DNA of 64,000 nucleotides from an uncultured Eubacteriales bacterium. Its GTDB lineage: Bacteria; Bacillota; Clostridia; Christensenellales; Aristaeellaceae. Positions 1 through 8,202 of this stretch are shown here, one piece after another. Position 1 is the first letter of the stretch; each line of letters starts with the position of its first letter. The DNA lies in assembly GCA_902761755.1 (NCBI GenBank), contig CACWLP010000020.1, positions 21,660-85,659 of the forward strand, read 5' to 3'. A program made the translations under genes and the position numbers. Below the pieces are notes generated by a model. That model was not told the DNA's origin. It saw nothing but the letters and a program-made list of their open reading frames with translations, and did no database searches.

Positions 1-22
1 CTCTGACCCAAAAACATAAACA

Positions 23-324
23 GAGGATGTTGCATAAAGCCGATCTGCAACATCCTCTTTGTTTGCAGGGATATTGGTTCTCATAAAAGAATGAGCAGCA
101 GTGAATACCGGGAAACCGAAGAACCCCGGGGTGATTTGGAGGGGCCGCAGCCCCTCCAAGTATAATCCGCAGCAGCGAAGCGTGCGCTGCGAGGAGCATT
201 TTTGCTAAAGCAGAGCATGCCCTGCGGGAGCAACCGGGAGTCCCGCAGGGACGAGAGGAAAAGGCGTTTTATGTCGATCAAATGGAGGATCCATTTGATC
301 GAAGGGGCTGTGCAACAGCCCCTT
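23..324 (+). repeat. Hairpin-rich dispersed element, family A copy 1
   Basis: This gene-free stretch fills most of bases 1-338. It opens with a 12-bp hairpin (23-34 with 46-57, followed by TTTGTTT, terminator-like). Next come a small CTCAT/ATGAG hairpin, then the 62-nt core (136-197), then an ATCAAATGG/CCATTTGAT hairpin, and finally AAGGGGCTGT/ACAGCCCCTT (302-324). The same order recurs at 26102-26351, differing mainly by an extra stretch of about 45 nt here near 231-277. It ends 14 bases before the stop codon of the minus-strand c-di-GMP gene. Its upstream neighbour lies outside the window. No coding frame is credible. Confidence 0.85.
136..197 (+). ncRNA. 62-nt structured core, copy 1 (candidate RNA)
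   Basis: The core runs in order: 9-bp stem TTGGAGGGG/CCCCTCCAA closed by loop CCGCAG; 12-nt linker ending AATCCGCA; 19-nt hairpin GCAGCG/CGCTGC; then GAGGAGC. Copies at 26215-26276 and 33072-33133 have exactly the same segment lengths. Whether it acts as RNA or as a DNA palindrome is inference; the repetition and base pairing are seen directly. Confidence 0.55.
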
Positions 325-338
325 GTTTGCCGCGGGCG

Positions 339-3218
339 TCACACTTCCCGCAGCACCGTGATGTATTCCACACCCAGGCTTTCGTCCGTCACCCGGTCCG
401 TCTTCAGGTGCAGGCGGATGTGGCGGCCGTTGGGCAGATGCACCGTAAATTCCCGCTCGTAGGCGGCCGTGTGATCGGCGAAATAGGCGCCGATCTGATC
501 GTGGCTCAGCGTGTTCCCGTCCTCCACCCACTGGTAGATGGTGCCGTCGTTGAGAGCGCGGTCAAATTCGTCCCAGGGCAGGCCGCAGCGCTCCTCCAGC
601 CCGTGCACCACCAGCTCCAGCCGCAGCCCTTCCCGGCTGTGCCGGGTGAACACGATGGTATCCGAAGAGAAGCGGGCCAGAATGCGCATCTGGTTGCGCA
701 GCATCATGACCTCCGTCACGTCCACCACCACGCACTGCCAGCAGGTCGGGCCGTACAGATCGGTGAGCTGGCTCTGCTCCGCCACGTACAGGTATTCCCC
801 CTCCTTTGTGATCAGCCGGTAGGGGCGCACCCGCTTCTGCGTGCCGTCCACCAGCGCCTGGGCGTCGTGAAGCACGCGGCTGCGGTCCTCGGGATGGATC
901 ATGTTGATCAGCCGATTCTGGAACCGGGCGCGTATCTCCCGGGCGGTAAAGCCCGTCATGGTCAGGAAATTGCGGCTGATGTACTGGAATTCAAAGCCGT
1001 CCTCCTGGCTGCAGCGGAAATAGCCGCCGGGAATATCGGTATTCAGGTACTGCAATTCCGTCACGTCCTGGGAGGAGCCGTAAAACCGCACCCCCCGGAC
1101 GTCTTCCCCGATATAATACAGATGCACCTGGATCCAGACGATGACGCCGTTGGGCTTGTAAATGCGGAAGATGCCCCCCGCGCCGTTCATCCGATCCCTG
1201 GCGGCGGCCTTCATCATCAGGAAGAACCGCTCCCGGTCCTCGGGGTATACGTAATCCTGCATGCCGTGGATCCGCTGGTTCAGCATGTCCAGCTCGATCC
1301 CCACCATCAGATAAAACTGCTGATTGTAGCGGACGATATCCACCTGATCGTCCTTCCACACATAGAAGGCCACGGGGCCCAGGATGTTGTTGAGCATGGC
1401 GTCGCTGAACACGTTTTCATCCAGGAATTCCCGCACGTGCAGCTCCTGATTGGCCTTCACCTGGAAGCCGTGCAGATCGATCCTGGATTCGTCCGCGATC
1501 AGCGCCTCGAATTCCCCGGGGGCCACGGGCCGATGGAAGAAATAGCCCTGCATGTACCGGCAGCCCAGATCGGACAGGAACACCACCTGCTCCTGGCTTT
1601 CCACGCCCTCCACGATCACAGGGGTGGAGAGGGTCTTGGCCATGTTGATGACCGATTCCAGGATGCTGATGCCCTTGCGCTCCTCCTGCTGGCCCAGGCG
1701 AAGGAACTGGGCGTCCAGCTTGATCACGTCCACGTTCAGGGAGCTGAGCATGTTCAGGGAGGAGTATCCGCTGCCGAAATCGTCCATCAGCACCAGGAAG
1801 CCCATTTCCCGCAGGCGCTTCACCGTGCTCCGCACGGTTTCCGTATCTTCCACGTAGGCGGATTCTGTGATTTCGATCTTCAGCAGCCCGGCGTCCAGGC
1901 CGTACTTGTGCAGCAGGGACAGGAGGAACTCGGGCACGTCGATGACGAACAGGTCGATGGGCGACACGTTCACGGAGATGGGCACGGGCTTTCCGCCCCG
2001 GTCGATGAAATCCCGCAGCCATTTGCACACCGATTCCCAGATGAATTTATCCAGATTCGTCACGATGCCGTGGCGCTCCAGAATGGGCACGAACACCGCC
2101 GGCGGCACCCACCGCCCGTCCGACCGGCGCCACCGGGCCAAGGACTCCGCCCCCACGATCTTCCGGCTGGATACCCGGCACTGCGGCTGCAGCCAGAAGG
2201 AAATCTCGCCGTTTTCCAGGGCGTGCTGGAAATCCACCAGCAGGTGGTATTCCTCCATGGTTTTCCGTCGCAGCGTGCCGTCGTACACGCGGATGCGGGC
2301 GTGCACGTTGCCCTTGATCTCCTCCGCGGTCATGGCCGCATGGTTGAACACCGAGCCGATGGGCTCCGCATCGTCGTCCATCAGGCTGATGCCGAACAGG
2401 GGCGTAAAGCCCACCGTCTTGCTGACGGCCACCACCACGTCCTTGAGTTCCTGATACAGTGCATCGATCCGGGGACGGTCATAGGGCGTCATGAGGCAGA
2501 AATCATCCTGCCCGCGATACCCCGCCAGACCGTCCGTTTCCCGAGACGTTCTGAGCAGGATCTCGCCGAACCTGCGCAGCACAAACAGGCCGTTTTCCCG
2601 GCCGTGCCAGTCGGTAAACAGCTTGAAATGGTCAATGTCAATGGCGATCAGGCACCAGTTTTTCTTTTCCTGCCTCCGCTTCTGCTCCCCCAGGACGAAA
2701 AAGTCCCGCTCCCGGAGCAGGCCGGTCAGCTCGTCCCGCTGCAGGTTCGTTTTGCCTGTGGGCAGCGTTTCCAGGGGGATGACCCCGTCCTGGGAGGCAT
2801 CGTACACATAACACCGCGCCGTGCCCCGATTCATGCCGAAGCGCGGGCCGCCCACCACCACGCTTCGGGCGGCGCACCAGGCGCCGTCCACCGTTTCCAG
2901 GCGGATCTCCATCCAGATCACGCCGGGCATTTCGGCGTTTTCCAGCTGCGCGGCCAGGTTTTCCGGGGCCATCAGGCGGCGGTAGGTCTCCCGGTCGTCC
3001 GGGTGCACCATTTTTTCATAGGTATATTCAAACAGCGTGCTGTAGGCGCCCTCGGACGGCGTGATCCTGAACCGGCCCTCCGTGCGCGCCATGTTGCTGT
3101 ACCGGTCCGCCTGCACGTCAACAACCGCCATTTCATCAAATGACGTTTCGTCCAGGTATTCCAGCACCTGCGCCGCAGGCAGCTTTTCCAGCAGCAGCCT
3201 CAGCAGCTCCCTTTTCAT
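339..3218 (-). CDS. GGDEF-EAL-PAS cyclic-di-GMP signalling protein
   Basis: A soluble 959-residue protein with no membrane segment. It has an N-terminal PAS-like region (about 25-135), a GGDEF domain (about 165-320), an EAL domain (about 330-580), then two or three PAS-like sensor domains (about 600-959). The cyclase signature reads GQDDF instead of GGDEF, so cyclase activity is probably lost or weak. The phosphodiesterase residues look intact: E of ESLAR, N of NVSP, EITES, DDFG, IKLD, VEGVE and the final QGYFFHRP. It most likely hydrolyses c-di-GMP under control of its C-terminal PAS sensors, with the GGDEF domain possibly sensing GTP. The start has a purine-rich GGGGGGAA site upstream. It is a single-gene unit with its own promoter at 3378-3406. 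Confidence 0.93.
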   Translation of the reverse strand: MKRELLRLLLEKLPAAQVLEYLDETSFDEMAVVDVQADRYSNMARTEGRFRITPSEGAYSTLFEYTYEKMVHPDDRETYRRLMAPENLAAQLENAEMPGVIWMEIRLETVDGAWCAARSVVVGGPRFGMNRGTARCYVYDASQDGVIPLETLPTGKTNLQRDELTGLLRERDFFVLGEQKRRQEKKNWCLIAIDIDHFKLFTDWHGRENGLFVLRRFGEILLRTSRETDGLAGYRGQDDFCLMTPYDRPRIDALYQELKDVVVAVSKTVGFTPLFGISLMDDDAEPIGSVFNHAAMTAEEIKGNVHARIRVYDGTLRRKTMEEYHLLVDFQHALENGEISFWLQPQCRVSSRKIVGAESLARWRRSDGRWVPPAVFVPILERHGIVTNLDKFIWESVCKWLRDFIDRGGKPVPISVNVSPIDLFVIDVPEFLLSLLHKYGLDAGLLKIEITESAYVEDTETVRSTVKRLREMGFLVLMDDFGSGYSSLNMLSSLNVDVIKLDAQFLRLGQQEERKGISILESVINMAKTLSTPVIVEGVESQEQVVFLSDLGCRYMQGYFFHRPVAPGEFEALIADESRIDLHGFQVKANQELHVREFLDENVFSDAMLNNILGPVAFYVWKDDQVDIVRYNQQFYLMVGIELDMLNQRIHGMQDYVYPEDRERFFLMMKAAARDRMNGAGGIFRIYKPNGVIVWIQVHLYYIGEDVRGVRFYGSSQDVTELQYLNTDIPGGYFRCSQEDGFEFQYISRNFLTMTGFTAREIRARFQNRLINMIHPEDRSRVLHDAQALVDGTQKRVRPYRLITKEGEYLYVAEQSQLTDLYGPTCWQCVVVDVTEVMMLRNQMRILARFSSDTIVFTRHSREGLRLELVVHGLEERCGLPWDEFDRALNDGTIYQWVEDGNTLSHDQIGAYFADHTAAYEREFTVHLPNGRHIRLHLKTDRVTDESLGVEYITVLREV

Positions 3219-3377
3219 TCGATTCCCCCCGATGGCCTGAAAGACGCGCCCGGGCCTGAAAGCGATTTCCGGCGGGTCGCCCCGTAAAGATAAAAACCCT
3301 TCCGGTCTTCATCCTGATTCCGTTTTCAGCGTACCGTTTTTTTCAGCGCACGCGCTTTCGCTTCATGGGCTGGATTA

Positions 3378-3406
3378 ATTGTAACATAACTGTTACATAA
3401 TTGCAA
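3378..3406 (-). promoter_or_regulatory. Promoter of the c-di-GMP gene with operator-like palindrome
   Basis: Minus-strand TTGCAA (3401-3406), 17-bp spacer, TACAAT (3378-3383). The spacer carries a perfect inverted repeat, TGTAACA (3380-3386), 4 bp, TGTTACA (3391-3397). A dimeric regulator bound there would block RNA polymerase. The regulator is unknown. Confidence 0.6.
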
Positions 3407-3443
3407 GCAATTCTTTCCATTTAACCCGGATCCCGCCGGCGTA

Positions 3444-4595
3444 TCAGCGGATCACCCCGGCGCTGATCTTGAGGGCCAGCACCCTTTCCACGCTTTGATC
3501 GATCCGGTCCCAGGTAAGGCTCCCCGTATCCAGGGCGCGGAAAACCGCCTGGACGGCGGCGGGCAGATCCGCGGGCAGGAAAACCAGGTCCGCCCCCGCC
3601 TGCAGCGCCAGGACCGCGGCTTCCCCGGGTTTATAAAAGCTGACGATGCAGGGCATGCGCAGGGATTCGGTGATCACCACGCCGTCATAGCCCATTTCCT
3701 GCCGGAGGATGCCGATCATCCGGGGGGACAGGGAGGCGGGCACATCGTCCCCCAGGCTCCGGGCGACACCGTGGCTCATCATGATCATTTCCGCTCCCGC
3801 GTCGATCAGATCCGCATAAGGCAAAAATTCCGTCCGCCGCATATCCTCCAGGCTGCGGCGGTTCACCGCCGTGCCGTAATAATTCTTCTTGCCCAGGCTG
3901 CCGTCGTTGGGGAAGTGCCCGAAGCAGGGGATCACACCCTCTGCCCGCAGCCCCTCCGCAAAGCCCCCGGCCAGGAGGGATACCCGGGCGGGGTCCGCGC
4001 CGAAGGTGCGGCCCGATACGTCGCTCTCCGCCGCGATCTGCATATCCAGCGGCACGGCGAGATCCAGATTGATCCCCAGGGGCGCAAGGTAGCCGCCGAT
4101 GTACGCCCCCGCGCTCCGGGCTTCTTCCGCATCTCCGGGTAGTTCCTCCGGCCCCGGCGCATAAGGCCGGCCCAGCTTGTTGGCCACCCGGGACAGGCTG
4201 CCCCCTGCTTCGTGCACGCCGATGAACAGGGGCTGCATCCCCGCCGCCCGGGCCTGGGCCTGCAGGGAAGCGGTCAGGGCCGCCAGCTGCGTTTCCGAGG
4301 CAATGTTCTGCCCGTAGAGCGCCACGCCCCCCACGGGATACCGGGAAAAAACGTTGCCCTCCGGCAGCGCGAGGGTGTACTTTTCCCCCGTCAGCATTTC
4401 CGGCGTCACCAGAAACAGCTGGCAGACCTTTTCCTCCTCCGTCATCAGCCGCATCAGCGCCCGGGCCTGGCGACGGGGATCGGGGCGCAGGACGCTGTCA
4501 TCCTCCACCACCACAAAGCTGTCCTCCTCCCCCCGGGAGCAGAACGGCAGCCCCAGCAGCGCCAGGGCGAGCACCAGGCACAAAAAACGGCGCAC
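3444..4595 (-). CDS. Degenerate glycoside hydrolase family 3 (NagZ-like) secreted protein
   Basis: 383 residues from a GTG start placed 8 bp after AAGGAGG; the frame continues upstream to 4646 without such a site. The N-terminus MRRFLCLVLALALLGLP is a signal peptide. The rest follows the GH3 beta-N-acetylhexosaminidase TIM barrel (NVFSRYPVGG, HEAGGSLSRV, AEMIMMSHG, GYDGVVITESLRM, QAGADLVFL). Two catalytic motifs are altered. The usual KHFPGHGD loop reads GHFPNDGS at about residue 221, losing the dyad histidine. The nucleophile motif TDDLxM reads TESLRM at about 306, replacing Asp with Glu. It may be a binding protein or have changed chemistry. Confidence 0.85.
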   Translation of the reverse strand: MRRFLCLVLALALLGLPFCSRGEEDSFVVVEDDSVLRPDPRRQARALMRLMTEEEKVCQLFLVTPEMLTGEKYTLALPEGNVFSRYPVGGVALYGQNIASETQLAALTASLQAQARAAGMQPLFIGVHEAGGSLSRVANKLGRPYAPGPEELPGDAEEARSAGAYIGGYLAPLGINLDLAVPLDMQIAAESDVSGRTFGADPARVSLLAGGFAEGLRAEGVIPCFGHFPNDGSLGKKNYYGTAVNRRSLEDMRRTEFLPYADLIDAGAEMIMMSHGVARSLGDDVPASLSPRMIGILRQEMGYDGVVITESLRMPCIVSFYKPGEAAVLALQAGADLVFLPADLPAAVQAVFRALDTGSLTWDRIDQSVERVLALKISAGVIR

Positions 4596-4653
4596 GGCGG
4601 CAACCTCCTTTTTCCGTATTGTATCACACCCGGAAAAAACGCGCAACGTAAGA

Positions 4654-4701
4654 CGGACGGAACGCCGGAAAAGCGCTTGTCCCCGCCTGCGGAATCATGT
4701 A
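4654..4701 (+). repeat. 48-bp direct repeat, copy 1 (duplicated promoter segment)
   Basis: Identical over 48 bp to 4996-5043. It contains the same TTGTCC -35 hexamer as the pepC promoter, but the -10 position here reads TAATAT because the sequence diverges just after the repeat. Confidence 0.9.
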
Positions 4702-4995
4702 ATATCAGAAATATATCATGTCATGTAATATCAGAAATATATCATGTATATAGAGATATATCATAAATAGAGATATATCATGTAATATCAGAGATATAGA
4801 AGAAACAACAGAAAGGCTTCCCCTTGAGGGGAAGCTGTCACCGAAGGTGACTGATGAGGTGGCCACCTCATCCGAGCCGCTTCGCGGCCCACCTTCCCCT
4901 CCAGGGGAAGGCTTTTCGCAAGATCTTTCGCTTGTCCCCGAAAGCAAGGCTTCCCGGGAACGCTGTTCACGCTTTTTCCCATTCATGCGTGCTCC
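4702..4995. mobile_element. Insert between 48-bp repeats: AT-rich tandem repeats plus MITE-like palindrome
   Basis: Bases from about 4696 to 4800 are AT-rich tandem repeats; a CATGTAATATCAG unit recurs at 4696, 4722 and 4779. They are followed by an imperfect inverted repeat with arms 4813-4862 and 4863-4914. Each arm contains smaller hairpins: CTTCCCCT/AGGGGAAG at 4818-4835 and 4893-4910, GTCACC/GGTGAC at 4837-4851, GCCGC/GCGGC at 4876-4888. There is no transposase frame. From memory, similar CTTCCCCT-type palindromes are scattered in many Clostridia genomes; whether this is the same family needs a search. The 492-bp gap between the two flanking genes contains nothing else apart from the pepC promoter. 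Confidence 0.6.
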
Positions 4996-5043
4996 CGGAC
5001 GGAACGCCGGAAAAGCGCTTGTCCCCGCCTGCGGAATCATGTA
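4996..5043 (+). repeat. 48-bp direct repeat, copy 2 (carries the working promoter)
   Basis: Perfect match to 4654-4701. This copy runs into TATAAT at 5042-5047 and so forms the functional version of the promoter. Confidence 0.9.
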
Positions 5044-5047
5044 TAAT
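5019..5047 (+). promoter_or_regulatory. Promoter of the pepC-card1 operon
   Basis: TTGTCC (5019-5024), 17-bp spacer, TATAAT (5042-5047), 40 bp ahead of the pepC start. It is placed to transcribe the five closely spaced genes to 10910. Confidence 0.75.
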
Positions 5048-5087
5048 GGTACGGGAAACCATTCACAAAAGAAAGGAAGCCGTTCTT

Positions 5088-6422
5088 ATGAATAAAACGC
5101 CGATCACCCAGGCAAGCCTGGACGCCTGGTCCCACGCTTACCGCACGTCCGACGCCCGGCGCATCGCCACCCTGGCCCTGAGCAAGCAGGACGTGATGGA
5201 CGCCTGCTATTCCCCCGTGCCCCAGCTGAACCGCAGGCGCAAATTCTCCCTGGAGATCGAAACGCTGCCCGTCACCAATCAGGAACACAGCGGCCGCTGC
5301 TGGCTCTTCGCCGCGCTGAACGTGCTGCGCGAGCGCATCGCCAAAACGCTGAACCTCAAGAATTTTGAGCTGTCCCAGAGCTACATGGCCTTCTGGGACA
5401 AATTCGAGCGCGCCAATTATTTCCTGGAGGCCATGGTGGAAACCGCCTCCCTGCCCACCGACGACCGCACGGTCTCCTTCCTGCTGCAGACCGGGGTGCA
5501 CGACGGCGGCCAGTGGGATATGTTCGCCAACATCGTAAGCAAATACGGCGTGGTGCCCAAGGACGTGTTCGGGGAAACCTACCAGTCCGCCAACACCCGG
5601 AATATGAACCACCTGCTGAACCGCAGCCTGAAGGCCTGCGCGGTGAAGCTGCGGGCCCTCGTTGCCCGGAACGCCTCCCCGGAGGAGATCCGCGGGGAGA
5701 AGGAAAGGATGCTGGGGGATATCTACGGCTTCCTCTGCTCCTGCTACGCCGAGCCGCCCCGGGCTTTTGATTTCGAATATACCGACAAGGACGGCGTTTA
5801 TCACATCGAAAAGGGCATGACGCCCCGGGCCTTCACCGAAAAATACGTGGGCGGCCTGCTGAACGACACCGTCAGCATCATCAACGCCCCCACCCGGGAC
5901 AAGCCATACCACAAAACCTATACCGTGAAATTCCTGGGCAACGTGGTGGGCGGCCGCCCTGTAAAGCACCTGAACCTGACCATGGACGAATTCAAGCAGT
6001 GCGTGATCCGCCAGCTGCAAGCGGGCAAGGTGGTCTGGTTCGGCAGCGACGTGGGCAAGTTCGGCGACCGGGAAGCGGGCATCTGGGACGACGGGAGCTT
6101 CAACGCGCCGCTGCTCACCGGGCTGGACCTGGAGATTTCCAAAGAAGACAGCCTGGATTACGGCTTTGCCGCCATGAACCACGCCATGGTGATCACCGGG
6201 GTGAACCTGGACGAGGGCCGGCCCACCCGCTGGAAGATCGAAAACAGCTGGGGCGACGCCCACGGGGACAAGGGATACTACATCTGCTCGGACAGCTGGT
6301 TCGACCAGTATGTGTTCCAGGCGGCGGTGGAAAAGGAATACCTTTGCGATCTGGCCGCCTTCGCCGAGCAGGAGCCCATCGTCCTGGAGCCCTGGGATCC
6401 CATGGGCACCCTGGCGGAATAA
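5088..6422 (+). CDS. pepC: Aminopeptidase C (bleomycin hydrolase family, C1B)
   Basis: 444 residues, the normal size for this cytosolic cysteine aminopeptidase, which removes N-terminal residues from peptides and works as a hexamer. The papain-type triad is intact: Cys in SGRCWLFAALN (about residue 70), His in AMNHAMVITG (about 365) and Asn in ENSWGD (about 386). The chosen ATG follows AAAGGAAG. An in-frame extension upstream is rejected because it covers the promoter and the 48-bp repeat. First gene of a tightly packed plus-strand operon; the next start lies 10 bp after the stop. Confidence 0.96.
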   Translation: MNKTPITQASLDAWSHAYRTSDARRIATLALSKQDVMDACYSPVPQLNRRRKFSLEIETLPVTNQEHSGRCWLFAALNVLRERIAKTLNLKNFELSQSYMAFWDKFERANYFLEAMVETASLPTDDRTVSFLLQTGVHDGGQWDMFANIVSKYGVVPKDVFGETYQSANTRNMNHLLNRSLKACAVKLRALVARNASPEEIRGEKERMLGDIYGFLCSCYAEPPRAFDFEYTDKDGVYHIEKGMTPRAFTEKYVGGLLNDTVSIINAPTRDKPYHKTYTVKFLGNVVGGRPVKHLNLTMDEFKQCVIRQLQAGKVVWFGSDVGKFGDREAGIWDDGSFNAPLLTGLDLEISKEDSLDYGFAAMNHAMVITGVNLDEGRPTRWKIENSWGDAHGDKGYYICSDSWFDQYVFQAAVEKEYLCDLAAFAEQEPIVLEPWDPMGTLAE

Positions 6423-6432
6423 GGAGCGAACC

Positions 6433-6816
6433 GTGAGAATCGAGCATGCCGCCCTGTACGTTTTCGACCCGGAGGGCGCACGGGATTTCTTCGTCCGCTT
6501 CTTCGGCGGAAAGGCGAACGCGGGGTATCACAACAAAACCACCGATTTCCGTTCGTACTTCCTCTCCTTTGACGGCGGCGCGCGCCTGGAGATCATGACC
6601 CGCCCGAGCCTCAGGGCCTCCGATCCCGGCGCGCTGCGCACGGGCTATGCCCATCTGGCCTTCAGCGCCGGCAGCCGGGCGCAGGTGGACGCCCTGACGG
6701 AACGGCTGCGCCAGGCGGGTTATCCCGTTCTCTCCGGCCCCCGGGTCACCGGCGACGGCTATTACGAAAGCTGCGTGGCGGGCTTTGAGGGCCATCCCAT
6801 CGAAATCACCGAATAA
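6433..6816 (+). CDS. VOC (glyoxalase/bleomycin-resistance fold) protein
   Basis: 127 residues from a GTG start; the ribosome-binding site TAAGGAG overlaps the pepC stop codon. A single vicinal-oxygen-chelate module: it opens RIEHAALYVFDPEGARDFFVRFF and ends FEGHPIEITE, with the typical beta-alpha-beta-beta-beta pattern. The substrate cannot be told: lyase, dioxygenase-like or drug-binding roles all occur in this family. It is flanked by pepC and a MATE exporter. Confidence 0.88.
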   Translation: MRIEHAALYVFDPEGARDFFVRFFGGKANAGYHNKTTDFRSYFLSFDGGARLEIMTRPSLRASDPGALRTGYAHLAFSAGSRAQVDALTERLRQAGYPVLSGPRVTGDGYYESCVAGFEGHPIEITE

Positions 6817-6834
6817 TCGGCACCGGAGAAAAAA

Positions 6835-8181
6835 ATGACCGTCGATCGCAAGGCATTCTACGGCCGGCTGCGGCATCTGACGCTGCCCTTCGCTTTCCAG
6901 AGCCTGATGCTGGCCTCCGTCGCCGCCGCGGACGCGCTGATGCTGGGCAGCGTGGACCAGGTTGAAATGGCGGCGGTGTCCCTGGCCACCCAGATCCAGT
7001 TCATCCAGAACATGTTCCTCAGCGCCGTGGTAGGGGCGGGGGGCATCCTGGGGGCGCAGTACTGGGGCAAGAAAGATCAGAAAGCCGTGGAGGACCTGCT
7101 GCACATCATGCTGCGGTTTGCCGGCGCGGTTTCGCTGCTGTTTTTCGCGGGGTGCGAACTGATCCCCGAAGCGCTGATGCGCATTTTCTCCCACGATGAG
7201 CCCATCATCCTGATCGGCGCGGAATACCTGCGGGTGGCCGGCTGGTCCTACCTGCTGACCGGGATCTCCCAATGCTACCTGATCGCCATGAAGGTGACGG
7301 ACCGGGCGGCGCCCAGCGCCTGGATCTCCTCCGCCGCCGTGGGGCTCAACATCGTATTCAACGCCCTGCTGATCTTCGGCGTGCCCGGGGTGGTGGACCC
7401 CATGAACGCCCGGGGCGCGGCCGCGGCCACCACCCTGGCCCGTGGGATCGAGCTGTCGCTGTGCCTGATCGTATCGGAAATCCCCGGCTATCTCCGGCCG
7501 ATCTTTCGGCGGCTGTTCGCAAGGCGCAGGCAGCTGGAAAAGGATTTCCTGCGCCAATGCCTGCCGCTGATGGGCGGGGCGCTGTTCTGGGGCGTGGGCT
7601 TCACTTCGTACACCGCCATCATGGGCCATATGGGCAAGGACGCCGCTGCCGCCGGCGCCGTGGCCGCCGTGGTCCGGGATCTGATCTGCTGCGTCTGCGA
7701 CGGCATCGGCAACGCCGCCAGGATCATGGTGGGCAACGAGCTGGGGGCGGGCAACCTGGAAAAGGGCAAGGCCTACGGCCTGAAGCTCACCAACGTATCC
7801 TTTGTCATCGGCTTTTGCTCCACCGCCGCGGTGCTGGCCCTGACGCCCCTGATCACCCATCTGGTGAAGCTGACGGAGGACGCCCAGGAGCATTTGACCG
7901 GCATGATGCTCATCCTGGCGGTGTACATGATCGGCCGCTGCGTCAACACCGTCACCATCAACGGCGTGCTGGACGGCGGAGGCGATACGGTGTTCGACAT
8001 GTATTCCCTGGCGGTGTGCATGTGGGGCGTCGCCATTCCCCTGGCGCTGCTGGGGGCCTTCGCGTTCCAATGGCCCGTGCTGGCGGTGTACGCCTGCACC
8101 TGCCTGGACGAGGTGGGCAAGATCCCCTGGGTGATGGTCCGGCTGAAAAAATTCAAATGGGTCAGAAATCTGACCCGATAA
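6835..8181 (+). CDS. MATE-family multidrug/Na+ antiporter
   Basis: 448 residues with about twelve hydrophobic segments in two six-helix halves, as expected for MATE (NorM/DinF type) exporters that push organic cations or metabolites out of the cell using a Na+ or H+ gradient. Recognisable family segments include LMLGSVDQVEMAAVSLATQ near the start, FLSAVVGAGGILGAQYWGKKD, and VGNELGAGNLEKGKAYG in the second half. It lies 18 bp after the VOC gene. The substrate is unknown. Confidence 0.92.
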   Translation: MTVDRKAFYGRLRHLTLPFAFQSLMLASVAAADALMLGSVDQVEMAAVSLATQIQFIQNMFLSAVVGAGGILGAQYWGKKDQKAVEDLLHIMLRFAGAVSLLFFAGCELIPEALMRIFSHDEPIILIGAEYLRVAGWSYLLTGISQCYLIAMKVTDRAAPSAWISSAAVGLNIVFNALLIFGVPGVVDPMNARGAAAATTLARGIELSLCLIVSEIPGYLRPIFRRLFARRRQLEKDFLRQCLPLMGGALFWGVGFTSYTAIMGHMGKDAAAAGAVAAVVRDLICCVCDGIGNAARIMVGNELGAGNLEKGKAYGLKLTNVSFVIGFCSTAAVLALTPLITHLVKLTEDAQEHLTGMMLILAVYMIGRCVNTVTINGVLDGGGDTVFDMYSLAVCMWGVAIPLALLGAFAFQWPVLAVYACTCLDEVGKIPWVMVRLKKFKWVRNLTR

Positions 8182-8202
8182 ACATGAAAGGAGGCGCCCA
8201 TC

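Noticed and set aside
1-330. IS200/IS605-type element with guide RNA
   Set aside because: The hairpins are suggestive, but there is no TnpA or TnpB frame in any copy. Kept as an unclassified structured repeat.
282-3143. Long open frame antisense to the c-di-GMP gene (about 950 codons)
   Set aside because: It is rich in His, Gln, Val and Pro with no domain pattern, a usual shadow of a high-GC gene on the other strand. The minus-strand frame has clear GGDEF/EAL motifs.
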